A stretch of DNA of 64,000 nt from Fundidesulfovibrio agrisoli (GCF_022808715.1 NZ_JAKZKX010000005.1:124001-188000); one strand, 5' to 3'; counted from the first letter of the stretch, positions 44,223-53,347 are shown. Notes: generated from the letters alone by a model not told the origin. Numbers and translations are program-made.

Positions 44223-45320
44223 CTAGCGCACCTTGACGGTGGGCACCACGGACATGCCGGGCGCCAGATGCATCTGGGCCTCGACGGGCAAGGCGTCGAA
44301 CACGATCTTCACGGGCACGCGCTGCACCACCTTCACGTAGTTGCCCGAGGCGTTCTGGGGGGGCAGCAGGCTGAACACCGCGCCGGTGCCCGCCTGGAGG
44401 CTCTCCACGCGGCCGCTGACGGCCTGGTCCGGGTAGGCGTCGATGACGATGCTCACGGGCTGGCCGGGCTTCATCCCCTTGAGCTGGGTTTCCTTGAAGT
44501 TGGCCACGATCCAGAGGTCGTCCTGCACGAGGCTCATGACGGCCTGGCCCACCTGGACGTAGTCGCCGGGCTCCAGGGCCTTCTTGGTGACGCGGCCGGA
44601 AACCGGGGAGGCGATCTCGGTGTAGGAGAGGTCCAGCCGGGCCTGGTCCACCGCGGCCTGGGCCTTGTCCACACCGGCCTGCGCCGTCTGGATCTTGGTG
44701 GCGGCGAGGTCGGCCTGGGCCTGGGCCGAGAGCTGGCGTTTGCGCGCGGAGAGCAGCGCGGCCGCGTTGGTGCGCGAGAGGGTGTCCGCGTTGTCACGGG
44801 CCTGCTGCGACACCGCGCCGGACTGCACCAGCTGGTTGTAGCGGCTCAGGTCCGTGGCGGCGTTGGCGGCCTGGGCTTCGGCCGAGGCTGTGTCCGCCTT
44901 GGCCTGCTCCACCGAGGCCAGGGAGGACTGGTGCTGGGCCTGGGCCTCGGCCAGCTTCTGCTGGGCCTCGGCCAGGTCGGCCTCGCTTTGCTGCAGCTTG
45001 ACCTTGAAGGCGGCGGGGTCGATGCGGGCCAGGAGTTGGCCCTTCTCGACCTTCTGGTTGTCCTCCACCTTGACCTCCAGCACGCGCCCGGCCACCTGGG
45101 GGGCCAGGTTGGTGACGCGGCCGGTGACAAAGGCGTCGTCCGTGGTCTCGAAGGCCCGGGCGGCCCACCACCAGTGCCCGCCGTAGGCCAGACCCGCGGC
45201 GGCCACCATCAGGAGCAGGATTTTGGGGAGGTTGCGGCGCGGCTTCGCGGGCCGGGCCTGGTTGTGCTGGTCGGCGCCCCCGGCGGGGGCGGTTCCATGA
45301 CTCGTGGACGTCTCTTTCAT
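44223..45320 (-). CDS. Membrane fusion protein, HlyD/EmrA type
   Basis: The 365-residue periplasmic adaptor has one N-terminal membrane helix (KILLLMVAAAGLAYGGHWWW), lipoyl halves (VTNLAPQVAGRVLEVKVEDNQKVEKGQLLARIDP; SPVSGRVTKKALEPGDYVQVGQAV) around a long Ala/Gln-rich helical hairpin (residues about 95-205), and a C-terminal beta-barrel segment. It bridges the EmrB-like pump to an outer-membrane channel. The start at 45320 lies five bases after the marR stop. Confidence 0.93.
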   Translation of the reverse strand: MKETSTSHGTAPAGGADQHNQARPAKPRRNLPKILLLMVAAAGLAYGGHWWWAARAFETTDDAFVTGRVTNLAPQVAGRVLEVKVEDNQKVEKGQLLARIDPAAFKVKLQQSEADLAEAQQKLAEAQAQHQSSLASVEQAKADTASAEAQAANAATDLSRYNQLVQSGAVSQQARDNADTLSRTNAAALLSARKRQLSAQAQADLAATKIQTAQAGVDKAQAAVDQARLDLSYTEIASPVSGRVTKKALEPGDYVQVGQAVMSLVQDDLWIVANFKETQLKGMKPGQPVSIVIDAYPDQAVSGRVESLQAGTGAVFSLLPPQNASGNYVKVVQRVPVKIVFDALPVEAQMHLAPGMSVVPTVKVR

Positions 45321-45325
45321 AAAGC

Positions 45326-45835
45326 CTACTTCTCGCAAGCCCCAAGGTAATTTGTATCCAGCCGGACCTTGGAGAGCAGGCTCACCAGGGTCTTGAGCTC
45401 CTCCTTGCTGAGGTCGCCCATGACGTTGTTGTGGTTCTCGAAGAGCAGGGGCAGCACGTCGTCCAGGATCTTCTGGGCCGAAGGCAGCAGCTCGATGCGC
45501 ACCACGCGGCGGTCGGCCTGATCCTCCACGCGGCGCACCAGGCCGTCGCGAACCAGGCCGGAAAGCACCGCGGAAACCGTGGGCGTGGTCACGCCCGCCA
45601 ATTCGGCCAGCTTGCACACGGGCACTGGGCCTTCCTCTTTCGCAAGCAGCGCGAGCACCAGGAAGCGGCCGTAGGACAGGCCGAGCTTGGAAAGCCTGCG
45701 CTCCACGTTGTGATGCAGGATCGTGCCCGTGCGCAGCACGTGCAGATACGCTTCGGTGACCAGGACATCCAGGTTGGGGTAGCGCTTGGCTTTCTCGGTG
45801 AGCACCTGGTAGCTGGGCATTTCCTTCAAAATCAT
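45326..45835 (-). CDS. MarR-family repressor of the efflux operon
   Basis: The 169-residue protein has the MarR winged helix (LSYGRFLVLALLAKEEGPVPVCKLAELAGVTTPTVSAVLSGLVRDGLVRRVEDQADRRVVRIEL, landmark for residues 50-115). It heads the emrAB-like operon on the minus strand and probably represses it by binding the palindrome in its own promoter. GGAGG stands before the ATG at 45835. Effector is unknown, probably an aromatic compound as for other MarR proteins. Confidence 0.92.
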   Translation of the reverse strand: MILKEMPSYQVLTEKAKRYPNLDVLVTEAYLHVLRTGTILHHNVERRLSKLGLSYGRFLVLALLAKEEGPVPVCKLAELAGVTTPTVSAVLSGLVRDGLVRRVEDQADRRVVRIELLPSAQKILDDVLPLLFENHNNVMGDLSKEELKTLVSLLSKVRLDTNYLGACEK

Positions 45836-45857
45836 AACGTCCCTCCGGGCATCGTTT

Positions 45858-45891
45858 GCTGCCTAATAATTAGCTGCCTAATGTTTGTAAA
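45858..45891 (-). promoter_or_regulatory. marR-emrAB promoter with MarR-type operator
   Basis: On the minus strand TTTACA (45891-45886) lies 17 bases from TATTAG (45868-45863). The region holds CTAATAATTAG (palindrome, 45863-45873) and a direct repeat GCTGCCTAAT (45858-45867 and 45873-45882, period 15). Operator and -10 overlap, which fits autorepression. Confidence 0.6.
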
Positions 45892-46006
45892 GGGGAAAAA
45901 TGAGCACACCATTGTTGCGGGAGGCGAAGAGGCAGGTCGTAAGTAGGACGTTCGCGGTGCGGGAGCAGTTACAGCCGGAGCCCGGGGAGTGCGCGATGCG
46001 GACGCG

Positions 46007-46040
46007 CCCCTGGGCGGAAGGCTGGCCTTCCGCCCAGGGG
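46007..46040 (-). terminator. 15-bp hairpin downstream of the nitroreductase gene
   Basis: CCCCTGGGCGGAAGG (46007-46021) pairs with CCTTCCGCCCAGGGG (46026-46040). It lies 14 bases beyond the minus-strand stop at 46054. No T-run follows, so it may end transcription only with help or protect the 3' end. Confidence 0.5.
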
Positions 46041-46053
46041 GCGCGGGGCCGTA

Positions 46054-46836
46054 CTAGAGCCAGGCGACCCGCAGGGGCTTGCGGGGCGGGGCCAGGGTGT
46101 AGCGGAACTGGGGCCGCCCGAGCATGAGCCCGGCGTGGACCTCGTTGCCCTCGGGGATGCCCAGGGCCTTGGCCACGGGCGGATGATTCCTGGCCGCGAA
46201 CATGAGGATGCCAGCCCAGCAGGCGCCCAGGCCCATGGAGGCGGCGGCCAGCTCCATGTAGGTGGCCGCGATCACGCAGTCCACGCTGCCGATCAGGGCG
46301 TCCTTGGGGGCGTGGGCCACGGCCACGTGGGGCGCGCCGCGCAGCACCACTTCCTGGCCCTTGTCCCAGAGCTCGATGTAGAGCGGCATCACGTTGTTAG
46401 CCCGCATCCAGTCCACAACCAGCCCCGCCAGGTCGCGGCAGGCCTGCGGGCCGGAGAGCACGTTCCAGCAAACTTCCTGGGCGTTGACCCCGGTGGGGGC
46501 GTAGCGGGCGGTCTCCAGCAGGGTTTCCAGCACGGTGCGGTCCAGGGTGTCGGGCTTGTAGGCGCGCACCGAGCGGCGCGAGCGCATCAGCGCGGCCAGG
46601 GCCTCGGGGGCCACCGCGTCGATGCGCGCGGGCACGAAGCCGTCGGTGGCCAGGCGGGTGTGGCGCAGCGCGCCGTGAGGGCAGACGGCCTCGCAGTGGC
46701 CGCAGTCTATGCAGGCGCTCTCGGGGTCGGCCACTGGCCGCCCCTCGGCGTCGGGAACCAGGCACTGCTTGGGGCACACCCGCATGCAGATGCCATCCTT
46801 GCGGCACAATACCTCGTCGACTTGAATCAGGCTCAT
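46054..46836 (-). CDS. Ferredoxin-nitroreductase fusion protein
   Basis: The 260-residue cytoplasmic protein carries two 4Fe-4S sets at the N-terminus (CRKDGICMRVCPKQC and CIDCGHCEAVCPHG, residues about 9-55), then an FMN nitroreductase domain (RSRRSVRAYKPDTLDRTVLETLLE; PTGVNAQEVCWNVL; MELAAASMGLGACWAGI). It would pass electrons from Fe-S clusters to reduce a nitro compound, quinone or similar. The start at 46836 follows AGGAGG. The HxlR regulator is transcribed divergently and probably controls it. Confidence 0.9.
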   Translation of the reverse strand: MSLIQVDEVLCRKDGICMRVCPKQCLVPDAEGRPVADPESACIDCGHCEAVCPHGALRHTRLATDGFVPARIDAVAPEALAALMRSRRSVRAYKPDTLDRTVLETLLETARYAPTGVNAQEVCWNVLSGPQACRDLAGLVVDWMRANNVMPLYIELWDKGQEVVLRGAPHVAVAHAPKDALIGSVDCVIAATYMELAAASMGLGACWAGILMFAARNHPPVAKALGIPEGNEVHAGLMLGRPQFRYTLAPPRKPLRVAWL

Positions 46837-46926
46837 GGGGCCTCCTGTTTGCGGTGAGTGTGTCCGCATTGCATCCTTGCGGGCCGCCCGCGCAAGTAGG
46901 CACTTTTTCCTCCGTACCGGCCCCGC

Positions 46927-46973
46927 AGTATAGTGAGGGCGGTATTGACCCTTTACGGCACCCGCCGTATCCA
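46927..46973. promoter_or_regulatory. Divergent promoter region of hxlR and nitroreductase
   Basis: For the plus strand, TTGACC (46945-46950) is 17 bases from TATCCA (46968-46973). In the spacer TACGG-N6-CCGTA (46954-46969) forms an inverted repeat suited to a dimeric regulator. For the minus strand TATACT (46932-46927) is a good -10 without a clear -35. Confidence 0.5.
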
Positions 46974-47008
46974 ATTCCCTGCCTGAACCAGCAAGCAAGG
47001 AAGCAGCC

Positions 47009-47464
47009 ATGCCCTCCCAGACGCCTCCCTCCTCCTGTCAGGAGCGGCAATACGCCGGAAAACGCTACACCTGTTCCGTGGAGCTGGCCCTGCACGTGAT
47101 CGGGGGCAAGTGGAAGCCCCTGGTGCTCTGGAGGCTGGGAACGCTCGGCACCAGGCGCTTCGGGGAGCTGCGCCGCCTGCTGCCCGGAGCCTCGCAGAAA
47201 ATGCTCACCCAGCAGCTGCGGGAGATGGAGGCGGACGGCCTGATCCTGCGGCAAGCCCACGCCAGCGTGCCGCCCCGGGTTGAGTATTCCCTCACCGAGC
47301 GGGGGCGCAGCGTGATGCCCGTGCTGGAGATGCTCTGCGCTTGGGGCAAGGATTTCGAGCGCGATGTGGCCAAGGGCCTGATGGGGGCCGGGAGGACCGG
47401 GCAGGTTTTGGCGGAGGGGAAGGAAGGTGCGGCCGAGCCGGAAGAGGCGGCCTACTCGGAATAA
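47009..47464 (+). CDS. HxlR-family transcriptional regulator
   Basis: The 151-residue winged-helix protein has the HxlR core: CSVELALHVIGGKWKPLVLWRLG near residue 22, RFGELRRLLPGASQKMLTQQLREMEADGLI, and VEYSLTERGRSVMPVLEMLCAWG. Cys residues at about 10 and 22 precede the DNA-binding domain; some HxlR proteins sense thiol-reactive compounds this way. It is divergent from the nitroreductase. Its 3' end overlaps the convergent lipoprotein gene by 13 bases. Confidence 0.88.
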   Translation: MPSQTPPSSCQERQYAGKRYTCSVELALHVIGGKWKPLVLWRLGTLGTRRFGELRRLLPGASQKMLTQQLREMEADGLILRQAHASVPPRVEYSLTERGRSVMPVLEMLCAWGKDFERDVAKGLMGAGRTGQVLAEGKEGAAEPEEAAYSE

Positions 47465-47781
47465 AGCGTGCGGCAGGAGCGCTGGCACCAGGCGTGGCCG
47501 CCGCCGATGGAGCGCGAGCAGGACAGGGTGTGGCCGGACTCCAGCTTGCGCTTCACCTCGTCGCAGCCTTTCAGGCAGGTGGCCAGGTCCGGGTCGTGGC
47601 TGCTGACGCCGCGCAGGTAGGTCTCGCAGATGCCCACGCTGTCGCAGGCGTCGTTGCGGCCCCCGGCGGAGTGGCAGAAGCCCAGGAATTCCGTGCCCGT
47701 CATGGGGCCTCGGGCGCAGCCCAGGGCCAGGGCGGCCAGGGCCCCGGCGAGGCATACGAAGAGCAGAGCGCGACGGGTCAT
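47452..47781 (-). CDS. Small cysteine-rich lipoprotein
   Basis: The 109-residue protein has a type II signal peptide with an ALGC lipobox (Cys near residue 22). Eight further Cys are spaced through the mature part (for example GFCHSAGG, ACDSVGICETYL, ATCLKGCDEV, LSCSRS, AWCQRSCRTL), suggesting disulfides. I know no family. It overlaps the hxlR 3' end by 13 bases on the opposite strand. Confidence 0.7.
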   Translation of the reverse strand: MTRRALLFVCLAGALAALALGCARGPMTGTEFLGFCHSAGGRNDACDSVGICETYLRGVSSHDPDLATCLKGCDEVKRKLESGHTLSCSRSIGGGHAWCQRSCRTLYSE

Positions 47782-47800
47782 GGTGCGTAGTCCTCGCGGT

Positions 47801-48097
47801 TCAGCCGGGCAGGGTTTCGAGGTGGTTCTTCACGTCCTCGATGAGCCTGTCCAACCCGCTGACTGGCCCAAGGTCGTCCCCATAGGCCCGCAGCAGCGGC
47901 ATCAGATGCGTGTAGTTGCGGTGCAGGAAATAGTAGTCGTGCACGCGCAAGTCTATGTAATCCAAAAGAAAGTTTATGCAGACCAAGCCCGGCGAAGGGG
48001 ACTTGCGCCTCTTCCAGGTGACGAAATCCACCAGCCAGCGCAGGGTTTCGGCGTCGATGTTGGGGAGTTCGGTGCGTTTCGCAGTTTCGATGTCCAT
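47801..48097 (-). CDS. Conserved-looking small protein, unknown
   Basis: The 98-residue protein is mixed-charged and well-formed (TELPNIDAETLRWLVDFVTW, GLVCINFLLDYIDLRVHDYYFLHRNYTH), without a signal or membrane helix. It has no clear Shine-Dalgarno. It lies 19 bases upstream of the lipoprotein gene on the same strand. Composition is unlike an out-of-frame GC-rich shadow, since it has many Ile, Tyr, Phe and Asn, so I accept it at moderate confidence. Confidence 0.55.
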   Translation of the reverse strand: MDIETAKRTELPNIDAETLRWLVDFVTWKRRKSPSPGLVCINFLLDYIDLRVHDYYFLHRNYTHLMPLLRAYGDDLGPVSGLDRLIEDVKNHLETLPG

Positions 48098-48201
48098 GAT
48101 GCCGCGCAGCGGTTAGACGTTTTCCCCAACGGCTCCCGGGGCGGCCGCACGCTGCGGCAGGCCGCATCATAGACGGGGGGCGCTCCATTGCGCAAGCCCG
48201 T

Positions 48202-49542
48202 CTACGTCAAGATCTTCGAGAGAACCCACACGTACCCGGCCGAAGCCAGGAGCTGGCAGACCGTCACCGGCACGCCGTAGCGCAGGAAGCGCACGAAGGA
48301 GACGGGGCTGCCCTGCGACGCGCAGATGCCCCCGGCCACCAGGTTGGCGGAGGAGCCGATGAGCGTGGCGTTGCCGCCCAGGGTGCCGCCGAACATCATG
48401 GCCACGAATACGGGCAGGGTCTGGTCCGGCCAGTCGGTGAAGGCGATGCCCATGGCCTCCTCGGGCACGATCTGGGTGAGCACGAAGTAGCCCTTGGTCA
48501 GAAGCACCGCCGCCGCCACAACGGGGATATTGGCCAGGAAGCCCGAGACCAGGCCGATCCCGCCCATGAGCACGATGCCCACCAGCAGGAAATCCTGCCC
48601 GAACGCGCTCTGCATGCCCCGCGAGAGCCCGCCCAGGGCTCCGGTTTTGGTGACCTCCTCCACGTAGCACATCATGCTGAAGATGAAGATCAGCGTCTTC
48701 CAGTCAATGTCCCTGAAGACGTTCTCCAGGGGCTCCACCTTGTAGGAGTACATGGCCAGCAGCGCCAGGCTGGCCCCGATGATCGCCGCCGAGGGCGGAA
48801 CCACGGGCCTGGGCAGGTATTCGCCCACCAGGAAGAGCGCCACCATCAGGGCCATGGAGAACACGGCGAACAGGCAGAAGCCGGGGCGGGCGATGGGCCC
48901 CGGGGCCAGCCCCTCGGGCAGGGCGCGCCGGGCGCGCCACACGCCCCTGAAAAGCACGGGCATCAGCGGCACCACGACCAGGATGGCCAGCACGCCGCCC
49001 AGGCTCACCTTGCGCAGATACTCCACGAAGCCCAGCCCGGCGGCCTGGCCCACCAGGAAGGTGGCAGGGTCGCCCACCAGGGTCAGCAGCCCGGCCGCGT
49101 TGCTGAGCATGGCCACCATTATCAACGGGCCGACGAAGTCCACCTCGAGCTCGCGGCAGACGCGCACGACGATGGGCGCGATGAGGATTACGGCCGTGGC
49201 GTTGGGCAGTATGGCGCAGACCACCGAGGTCAGCACCGCGGTGTAGAGCAGGAATCGCTTGCCGCTGCCTTTGGTCAGGATCAGGAAGCGGGTGCCGACG
49301 TGTTCGAAGACGCCCGTTGGCGCCAGCACCCTGGCCACGACCATGCCGCCGAAGAGCAGTGCCAGCGCGCCCTGGGAAACCATGACCGCGCGCATGACGT
49401 CGCTGTTGGAGATGATGCCCAGCAGGGTCAGGGCGCACAGCCCCAGCATGCCCGCGAGGGCCATGTCCATCAGGTTGCAGGCGATGACCAGGATGACCGC
49501 CCCGAACACGGCGAAGATAATGTGGGCTTGATATTCCGGCAT
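48202..49542 (-). CDS. Ion/anion permease, SLC13/ArsB-NhaD superfamily
   Basis: The 446-residue protein has about ten to twelve helices and superfamily segments such as LPNATAVILIAPIVVRV, LTLVGDPATFLVGQAAG and GGTLGGNATLIGSSANLVAGGI. Substrate is unclear: arsenite, sodium/proton or a carboxylate have all been proposed for relatives. AAGGAAAG lies upstream. It begins 28 bases after the binding-protein gene and likely shares its mRNA. Confidence 0.85.
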   Translation of the reverse strand: MPEYQAHIIFAVFGAVILVIACNLMDMALAGMLGLCALTLLGIISNSDVMRAVMVSQGALALLFGGMVVARVLAPTGVFEHVGTRFLILTKGSGKRFLLYTAVLTSVVCAILPNATAVILIAPIVVRVCRELEVDFVGPLIMVAMLSNAAGLLTLVGDPATFLVGQAAGLGFVEYLRKVSLGGVLAILVVVPLMPVLFRGVWRARRALPEGLAPGPIARPGFCLFAVFSMALMVALFLVGEYLPRPVVPPSAAIIGASLALLAMYSYKVEPLENVFRDIDWKTLIFIFSMMCYVEEVTKTGALGGLSRGMQSAFGQDFLLVGIVLMGGIGLVSGFLANIPVVAAAVLLTKGYFVLTQIVPEEAMGIAFTDWPDQTLPVFVAMMFGGTLGGNATLIGSSANLVAGGICASQGSPVSFVRFLRYGVPVTVCQLLASAGYVWVLSKILT

Positions 49543-49570
49543 GGTGCGCTTTCCTTGGGCGAGGGCGTGT

Positions 49571-50599
49571 TCAGAAGGGGGGGGCGTACATCAGGCCGCC
49601 GTCGGACCAGAGGCGGTTGCGGCCCCTGTCGAGCCGCAGGGGGCTCGCGGAGCCCAGGTTGCTCTCGAACATCTCGCCGTAATTCCCCGACGCGGCCACG
49701 GCCCTGAGCATCCAGCCCGGCGCGAGGCCCAGGGCCTTGGCAATGGCGTCCGCGTCGCCCAGCGTGCGCCGGGCGGCCCCATCGCCGAGGCTTTGCCCGC
49801 CATCCGCGAGGGCCTTCGCAGCGCCGTCGCGGGTCAGCCCGCATTCCTCGGCGTGCACCAGGGCCGCCAGCACGCTGCGCACGGCCAGCAGCCACTCGGC
49901 GTCGTCCGAGCGCACCACGGGAGCGATTATCTCGTAGTTGTTCGCATCGCGCAGCACGGCGTATTCCGCCGCCCCGGGGCCAAGCGAGGAGAGGAACCCC
50001 GCCAGCACGACGCCGTCCGCGGTCAGGGCCTTGCACTGCCCTGCCAGGAAGACGTCCCGGGCCTGCTCCGCGCTGTTGCAGTACAGCGGCGTCATGCGGA
50101 TTCCGTTGGCCGCGGAGAAGTCCTCAAGATCCTGGGCGTGGGTGGTGCCCTTGACGATGCACAGGCTGGCCCCGTCGAGGCCCTTGGCGTCGCGGATGCC
50201 GTCGGCGGTGCGCACCATGAAGCGCTGGGCCGTGTACAGCAGTGGCCCGGCGAAGCTCACCTTCAGTTGGGCCTCGCGGCCGATCGTCCAACTGGTGTTC
50301 CGGCCCAGCAGGTCCACCTGCTTGGCCAGCAGGGCGGGGAAGCGGCCGGCGGTCTCCAGGGGAAGGAAGCTGACCTTGGCGGGGTCGCCCAGCACTGCGG
50401 CGGCCACGGCCCGGCTGAAGTCTATCTCCAGGCCGCGCCAGACCCCGTCGGCGCCCGGCTGGGAGAGGCCCGGCAGGGCGTTGCTCACGCCGCAGCGCAG
50501 TTCGCCCCGTTTCTTGATCATCTCGAAGGTGTCCCCCGCCGCGGCGGGGGCGGCGAGCAGCGTCAGGGCCGCAAGGGCCAGGGCGAGAACGCGCGTCAT
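49571..50599 (-). CDS. Amino-acid ABC transporter periplasmic binding protein, AapJ/BztA-like
   Basis: The 342-residue protein has a signal peptide (ALTLLAAPAAAG, cleavage near residue 22) and the SBP family 3 pattern: MIKKRGELRCGVSNALPGLSQPGADGVWRGLEIDFSRAVAAAVLG, VDLLGRNTSWTIGREAQL and LCIVKGTTHAQDLEDF. This is the general L-amino-acid binding type. No permease or ATPase gene for it is in the window; an ArsB-like permease follows instead. GGAGG stands before the ATG at 50599. Confidence 0.88.
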   Translation of the reverse strand: MTRVLALALAALTLLAAPAAAGDTFEMIKKRGELRCGVSNALPGLSQPGADGVWRGLEIDFSRAVAAAVLGDPAKVSFLPLETAGRFPALLAKQVDLLGRNTSWTIGREAQLKVSFAGPLLYTAQRFMVRTADGIRDAKGLDGASLCIVKGTTHAQDLEDFSAANGIRMTPLYCNSAEQARDVFLAGQCKALTADGVVLAGFLSSLGPGAAEYAVLRDANNYEIIAPVVRSDDAEWLLAVRSVLAALVHAEECGLTRDGAAKALADGGQSLGDGAARRTLGDADAIAKALGLAPGWMLRAVAASGNYGEMFESNLGSASPLRLDRGRNRLWSDGGLMYAPPF

Positions 50600-50727
50600 G
50601 GGCTGCCTCCGGTTGTGCGTGCTATCCGCCTTATCTATGATCCAATGGGAATCGATAGGCAAGCATGCGTAGCGCGAAGACCGAAGTTTTTCGGGTGGAT
50701 ATGTGAAGGCCGAGGGATGGCGCATCC

Positions 50728-50850
50728 CGGGCGGGGGGGGGGCCCCCGGGGCCCCCCCGCCCGGGGGGGGGCCGCGGGTGGTGGTTTGTGCCGGCGGTGG
50801 GGTGGCGCACGCGGGGGGGGGCCCCCTCGGGGGGGCCGCGCCCGGGGCGT
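50728..50850. repeat. Extreme G/C homopolymer tract
   Basis: Runs of 8-11 consecutive G alternate with C runs (for example 50732-50742, 50752-50758, 50763-50770, 50813-50821). The two strands could form long GC hairpins or G-quadruplexes. It separates the binding-protein gene from ttdB. The pattern is also typical of low-quality or misassembled sequence, so the exact bases should be treated with caution. Confidence 0.6.
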
Positions 50851-50859
50851 GGGGCAAGG

Positions 50860-51465
50860 CTATTTGATGAAGCGGACCTGGCGGTTGATCTCTTCGATGA
50901 TGGGGCCCTTGCTCTCGTTGTAGCGGGCCTTGTTCTCCTCGAAGAGGTTGTTGCCTTCGGTGTCGATGGAGATGATCAGGGGGCCGAACTCCTTCACGCG
51001 GCAAACCCAGAGGGCCTCGGGCATGCCCAGGTCCTCCCATTCCACGCGTTCGATCTCCTCCACCTCGGTGGCGGCCAGCACGGCGCAGCCGCCGGGGAAC
51101 ACGGCGTGCAGGGCCTTGTGCTTCTTGCAGGCCTCGGCGGTCCTGGGGCCCATGCCGCCCTTGCCCACGATGAGCTTGACCCCGGTGCGCTCGATGAACT
51201 CGTCCTCGAAGCGCTCCATGCGCATGCTGGTGGTGGGGCCGATGGAGATCATCTTCCAGCCGTCGCCGTCCTTCACCACGATGGGCCCGGCGTGGAAGAT
51301 GGCCAGGCCCTCGAGGTCCACGGGCAGCTCCCGGCCCAGCTCGATGAGGCGGCGGTGGCCCACGTCGCGGCAGGTGACTATGTGGCCGTTCAGGAAGACC
51401 ACGTCCCCCACGCGCAGCGAGGCGATGTCCTCGCTTACGATGGGCGTGTTGAGGATCTTTTTCAC
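50860..51465 (-). CDS. ttdB: L(+)-tartrate dehydratase beta subunit (class I fumarase type)
   Basis: The 201-residue subunit has [97 protein letters not shown] and a C-terminal [21 protein letters not shown]. The length and motif order are what I remember of E. coli TtdB. The same subunit type occurs in two-subunit class I fumarases, so fumarate hydratase is the alternative. GTG start at 51465 overlaps the alpha-subunit stop (GTGA); AAGGAGG is upstream. Confidence 0.85.
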   Translation of the reverse strand: MKKILNTPIVSEDIASLRVGDVVFLNGHIVTCRDVGHRRLIELGRELPVDLEGLAIFHAGPIVVKDGDGWKMISIGPTTSMRMERFEDEFIERTGVKLIVGKGGMGPRTAEACKKHKALHAVFPGGCAVLAATEVEEIERVEWEDLGMPEALWVCRVKEFGPLIISIDTEGNNLFEENKARYNESKGPIIEEINRQVRFIK

Positions 51466-52358
51466 AGCACGGCCTCCTTGTGCGAGAGGATTTCGTAGGA
51501 CAGGTCCGGGGCGATGCGGATGGTGCCCCGCCGGTGGGCCCAGCAGCCCACGGACACGCCCACGCCGATGGTGGAGGGGTGCCTGGCCGAATTCTCGATG
51601 TGCACGCCCAGCACCGAGGACTTGCCGGAGAGGCCCTGGGGGCCGAGGCCCACCTCGTTGAGGCCCTTTTCCAGCAGCAGCTCCATCTCGGCCGCCTGGG
51701 GGTTGGGGTTGCGGGTGCCGATGGGGCGCAGGATGGCCTTCTTGGAGAGCATGGCCGCCGTCTCCACGGAGGTGGAGACGCCCACGCCCACCAGCAGGGG
51801 CGGGCAGGCGTTCACCCCGTAGGAGGTGATGACGTCGAACACGAACTGCACCACGCCCTCGTACCCGGCCGAAGGCATGAGCACCTTGGCCGCGCCGGGC
51901 AGGCTGCAGCCGCCGCCCGCCATGTACACCTCGATGGTGACGCAATCGCCCGGGACGATGTCCCACTCGATCCAGGGCACGCGGGTGCCGGTGTTGTCGC
52001 CGGTGTTCTTCTCCACGAAGGTCTCCACCGCGTTGTGGCGCAGGGGGGCGTCCTTGGTGGCCCGGCGCACCGCCTCGCCCAGGATCTCCCGCAGCTCGCC
52101 CAGCAGGGGGAAGCCCGCCCCGGCGGTCACGAAGTACTCGATCACGCCGGTATCCTGGCAGCATGGGCGGTCGAGCTTGTCGGCGGCCTCCTGGTTCTCG
52201 AACATGGAGTCGTAGACCACGCGCGCCAGGGGGCTGTCCTCGCCTTCGCGCAGCTGCGCCAGCTTGTCCAGCACGTCCTGGGGCAGGCGCTTGCCCACGT
52301 ATCCCGTGAACTTGGCCATGATCTCCGTCAGGGACCGTTTGGCCTCTTGCTTGTCCAT
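51462..52358 (-). CDS. ttdA: L(+)-tartrate dehydratase alpha subunit (class I fumarase type)
   Basis: The 298-residue subunit holds the 4Fe-4S ligands in RPCCQDTG (near residue 69), [12 protein letters not shown] (near residue 190) and [10 protein letters not shown] (near residue 275). Stretches such as [30 protein letters not shown] and [22 protein letters not shown] closely follow E. coli TtdA from memory. It dehydrates L-tartrate to oxaloacetate; fumarate/malate hydration is the alternative. ATG 52358 (AGGAG seven bases upstream) is better than TTG 52364. Confidence 0.86.
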   Translation of the reverse strand: MDKQEAKRSLTEIMAKFTGYVGKRLPQDVLDKLAQLREGEDSPLARVVYDSMFENQEAADKLDRPCCQDTGVIEYFVTAGAGFPLLGELREILGEAVRRATKDAPLRHNAVETFVEKNTGDNTGTRVPWIEWDIVPGDCVTIEVYMAGGGCSLPGAAKVLMPSAGYEGVVQFVFDVITSYGVNACPPLLVGVGVSTSVETAAMLSKKAILRPIGTRNPNPQAAEMELLLEKGLNEVGLGPQGLSGKSSVLGVHIENSARHPSTIGVGVSVGCWAHRRGTIRIAPDLSYEILSHKEAVL

Positions 52359-52414
52359 TCGCAAGCTCCTTGTGTCGTCTGTACGCCGTCGGCGGCGCGT
52401 TCAATGCCGCGGGC

Positions 52415-53347
52415 TCAGCAGGTGAGGCCGATGGTGGCCAGCTGAGCCTTGATCTTCTCCGCGCTGCGGGTCAGGGCCGCGCGCTCCTCATCGGTGAGCT
52501 CGATCTCCCTGATCTCCTCCACGCCGTTGGCCCCGAGCTTCACGGGCACGCCCACGAAGGCCCCGGAGATGCCGTACTCGCCGCTGAGGTAGGCCGTGCA
52601 GGGCAGTATCTTCTTCTTGTCCATGACCACGGCGGCCACCATCTGCGTCACGGCCGAGGCCGGGGCGTAGAAGGCGCTGGTGTGCATCAGCCTGATGATC
52701 TCGGCCCCGCCGTCGCGGGTGCGGGCCACCAGCTCCTCCAGCTTCTCGGCTGGCATGAGCTCCGGCAGGGGGATGCCCGCCACGGTGGAGTAGCGGGGCA
52801 CGGGGACCATGTCCTCCCCGTGCTCGCCCAGCACCATGGCCTGCACGTTCTCCACCGAGACGTTCATCTCCTTGGAGATGAAGTACTGGAAGCGGCTGGC
52901 GTCCAGGATGCCGGCCATGCCGGTGATGCGGGCGCGCGGTATCTGCCCGGCCTGCATGGCCACGTGGCACATCACGTTGAGCGGGTTGCTCACGATGATG
53001 TAGAAGGCGTAGGGGCTGTACATGGCCGCCTTGGTCACGCACTCGCGCACGATCTCCGCGTTGATCTTGAGCAGGTCGTCGCGGGTCATGCCCTCCTTGC
53101 GGGTGGCCCCGGCCGTGATGACCACGATGTCGGAGTTCCGGGTCTGCTCCAGATCCTCCCCTGAGACGCATACCGGCTCCAGCAGGTCCACGGGGCTGGC
53201 CTCCAGGATGTCCAGGGCGATGCCCTGGGCCTTGCCGGGGCTGCGGTCCACCAGCACGACCTTCTTGCAGAGCTTTCGCTCGATGAGCCTGCGGGTGACG
53301 GCTCCGCCCACGTTGCCCGCGCCGAACACGGTGATCTTTCCGTTCAT
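52415..53347 (-). CDS. mdh: Malate dehydrogenase
   Basis: This 310-residue LDH/MDH-family enzyme interconverts oxaloacetate and malate with NAD(H). It shows [11 protein letters not shown] (NAD binding), [22 protein letters not shown] with the substrate-binding arginines that favour malate over lactate, NPLNVM, and the catalytic His in [12 protein letters not shown]. It lies between the dehydratase genes and the antiporter, so it would reduce oxaloacetate made from tartrate. AGAGG lies before the ATG at 53347. Confidence 0.94.
   Translation of the reverse strand: MNGKITVFGAGNVGGAVTRRLIERKLCKKVVLVDRSPGKAQGIALDILEASPVDLLEPVCVSGEDLEQTRNSDIVVITAGATRKEGMTRDDLLKINAEIVRECVTKAAMYSPYAFYIIVSNPLNVMCHVAMQAGQIPRARITGMAGILDASRFQYFISKEMNVSVENVQAMVLGEHGEDMVPVPRYSTVAGIPLPELMPAEKLEELVARTRDGGAEIIRLMHTSAFYAPASAVTQMVAAVVMDKKKILPCTAYLSGEYGISGAFVGVPVKLGANGVEEIREIELTDEERAALTRSAEKIKAQLATIGLTC

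Noticed and set aside
45900-46127. Short plus-strand frame between marR and the nitroreductase gene
   Set aside because: No ribosome site, Arg/Gly/Ala composition and overlap with the 15-bp hairpin and the opposite gene.
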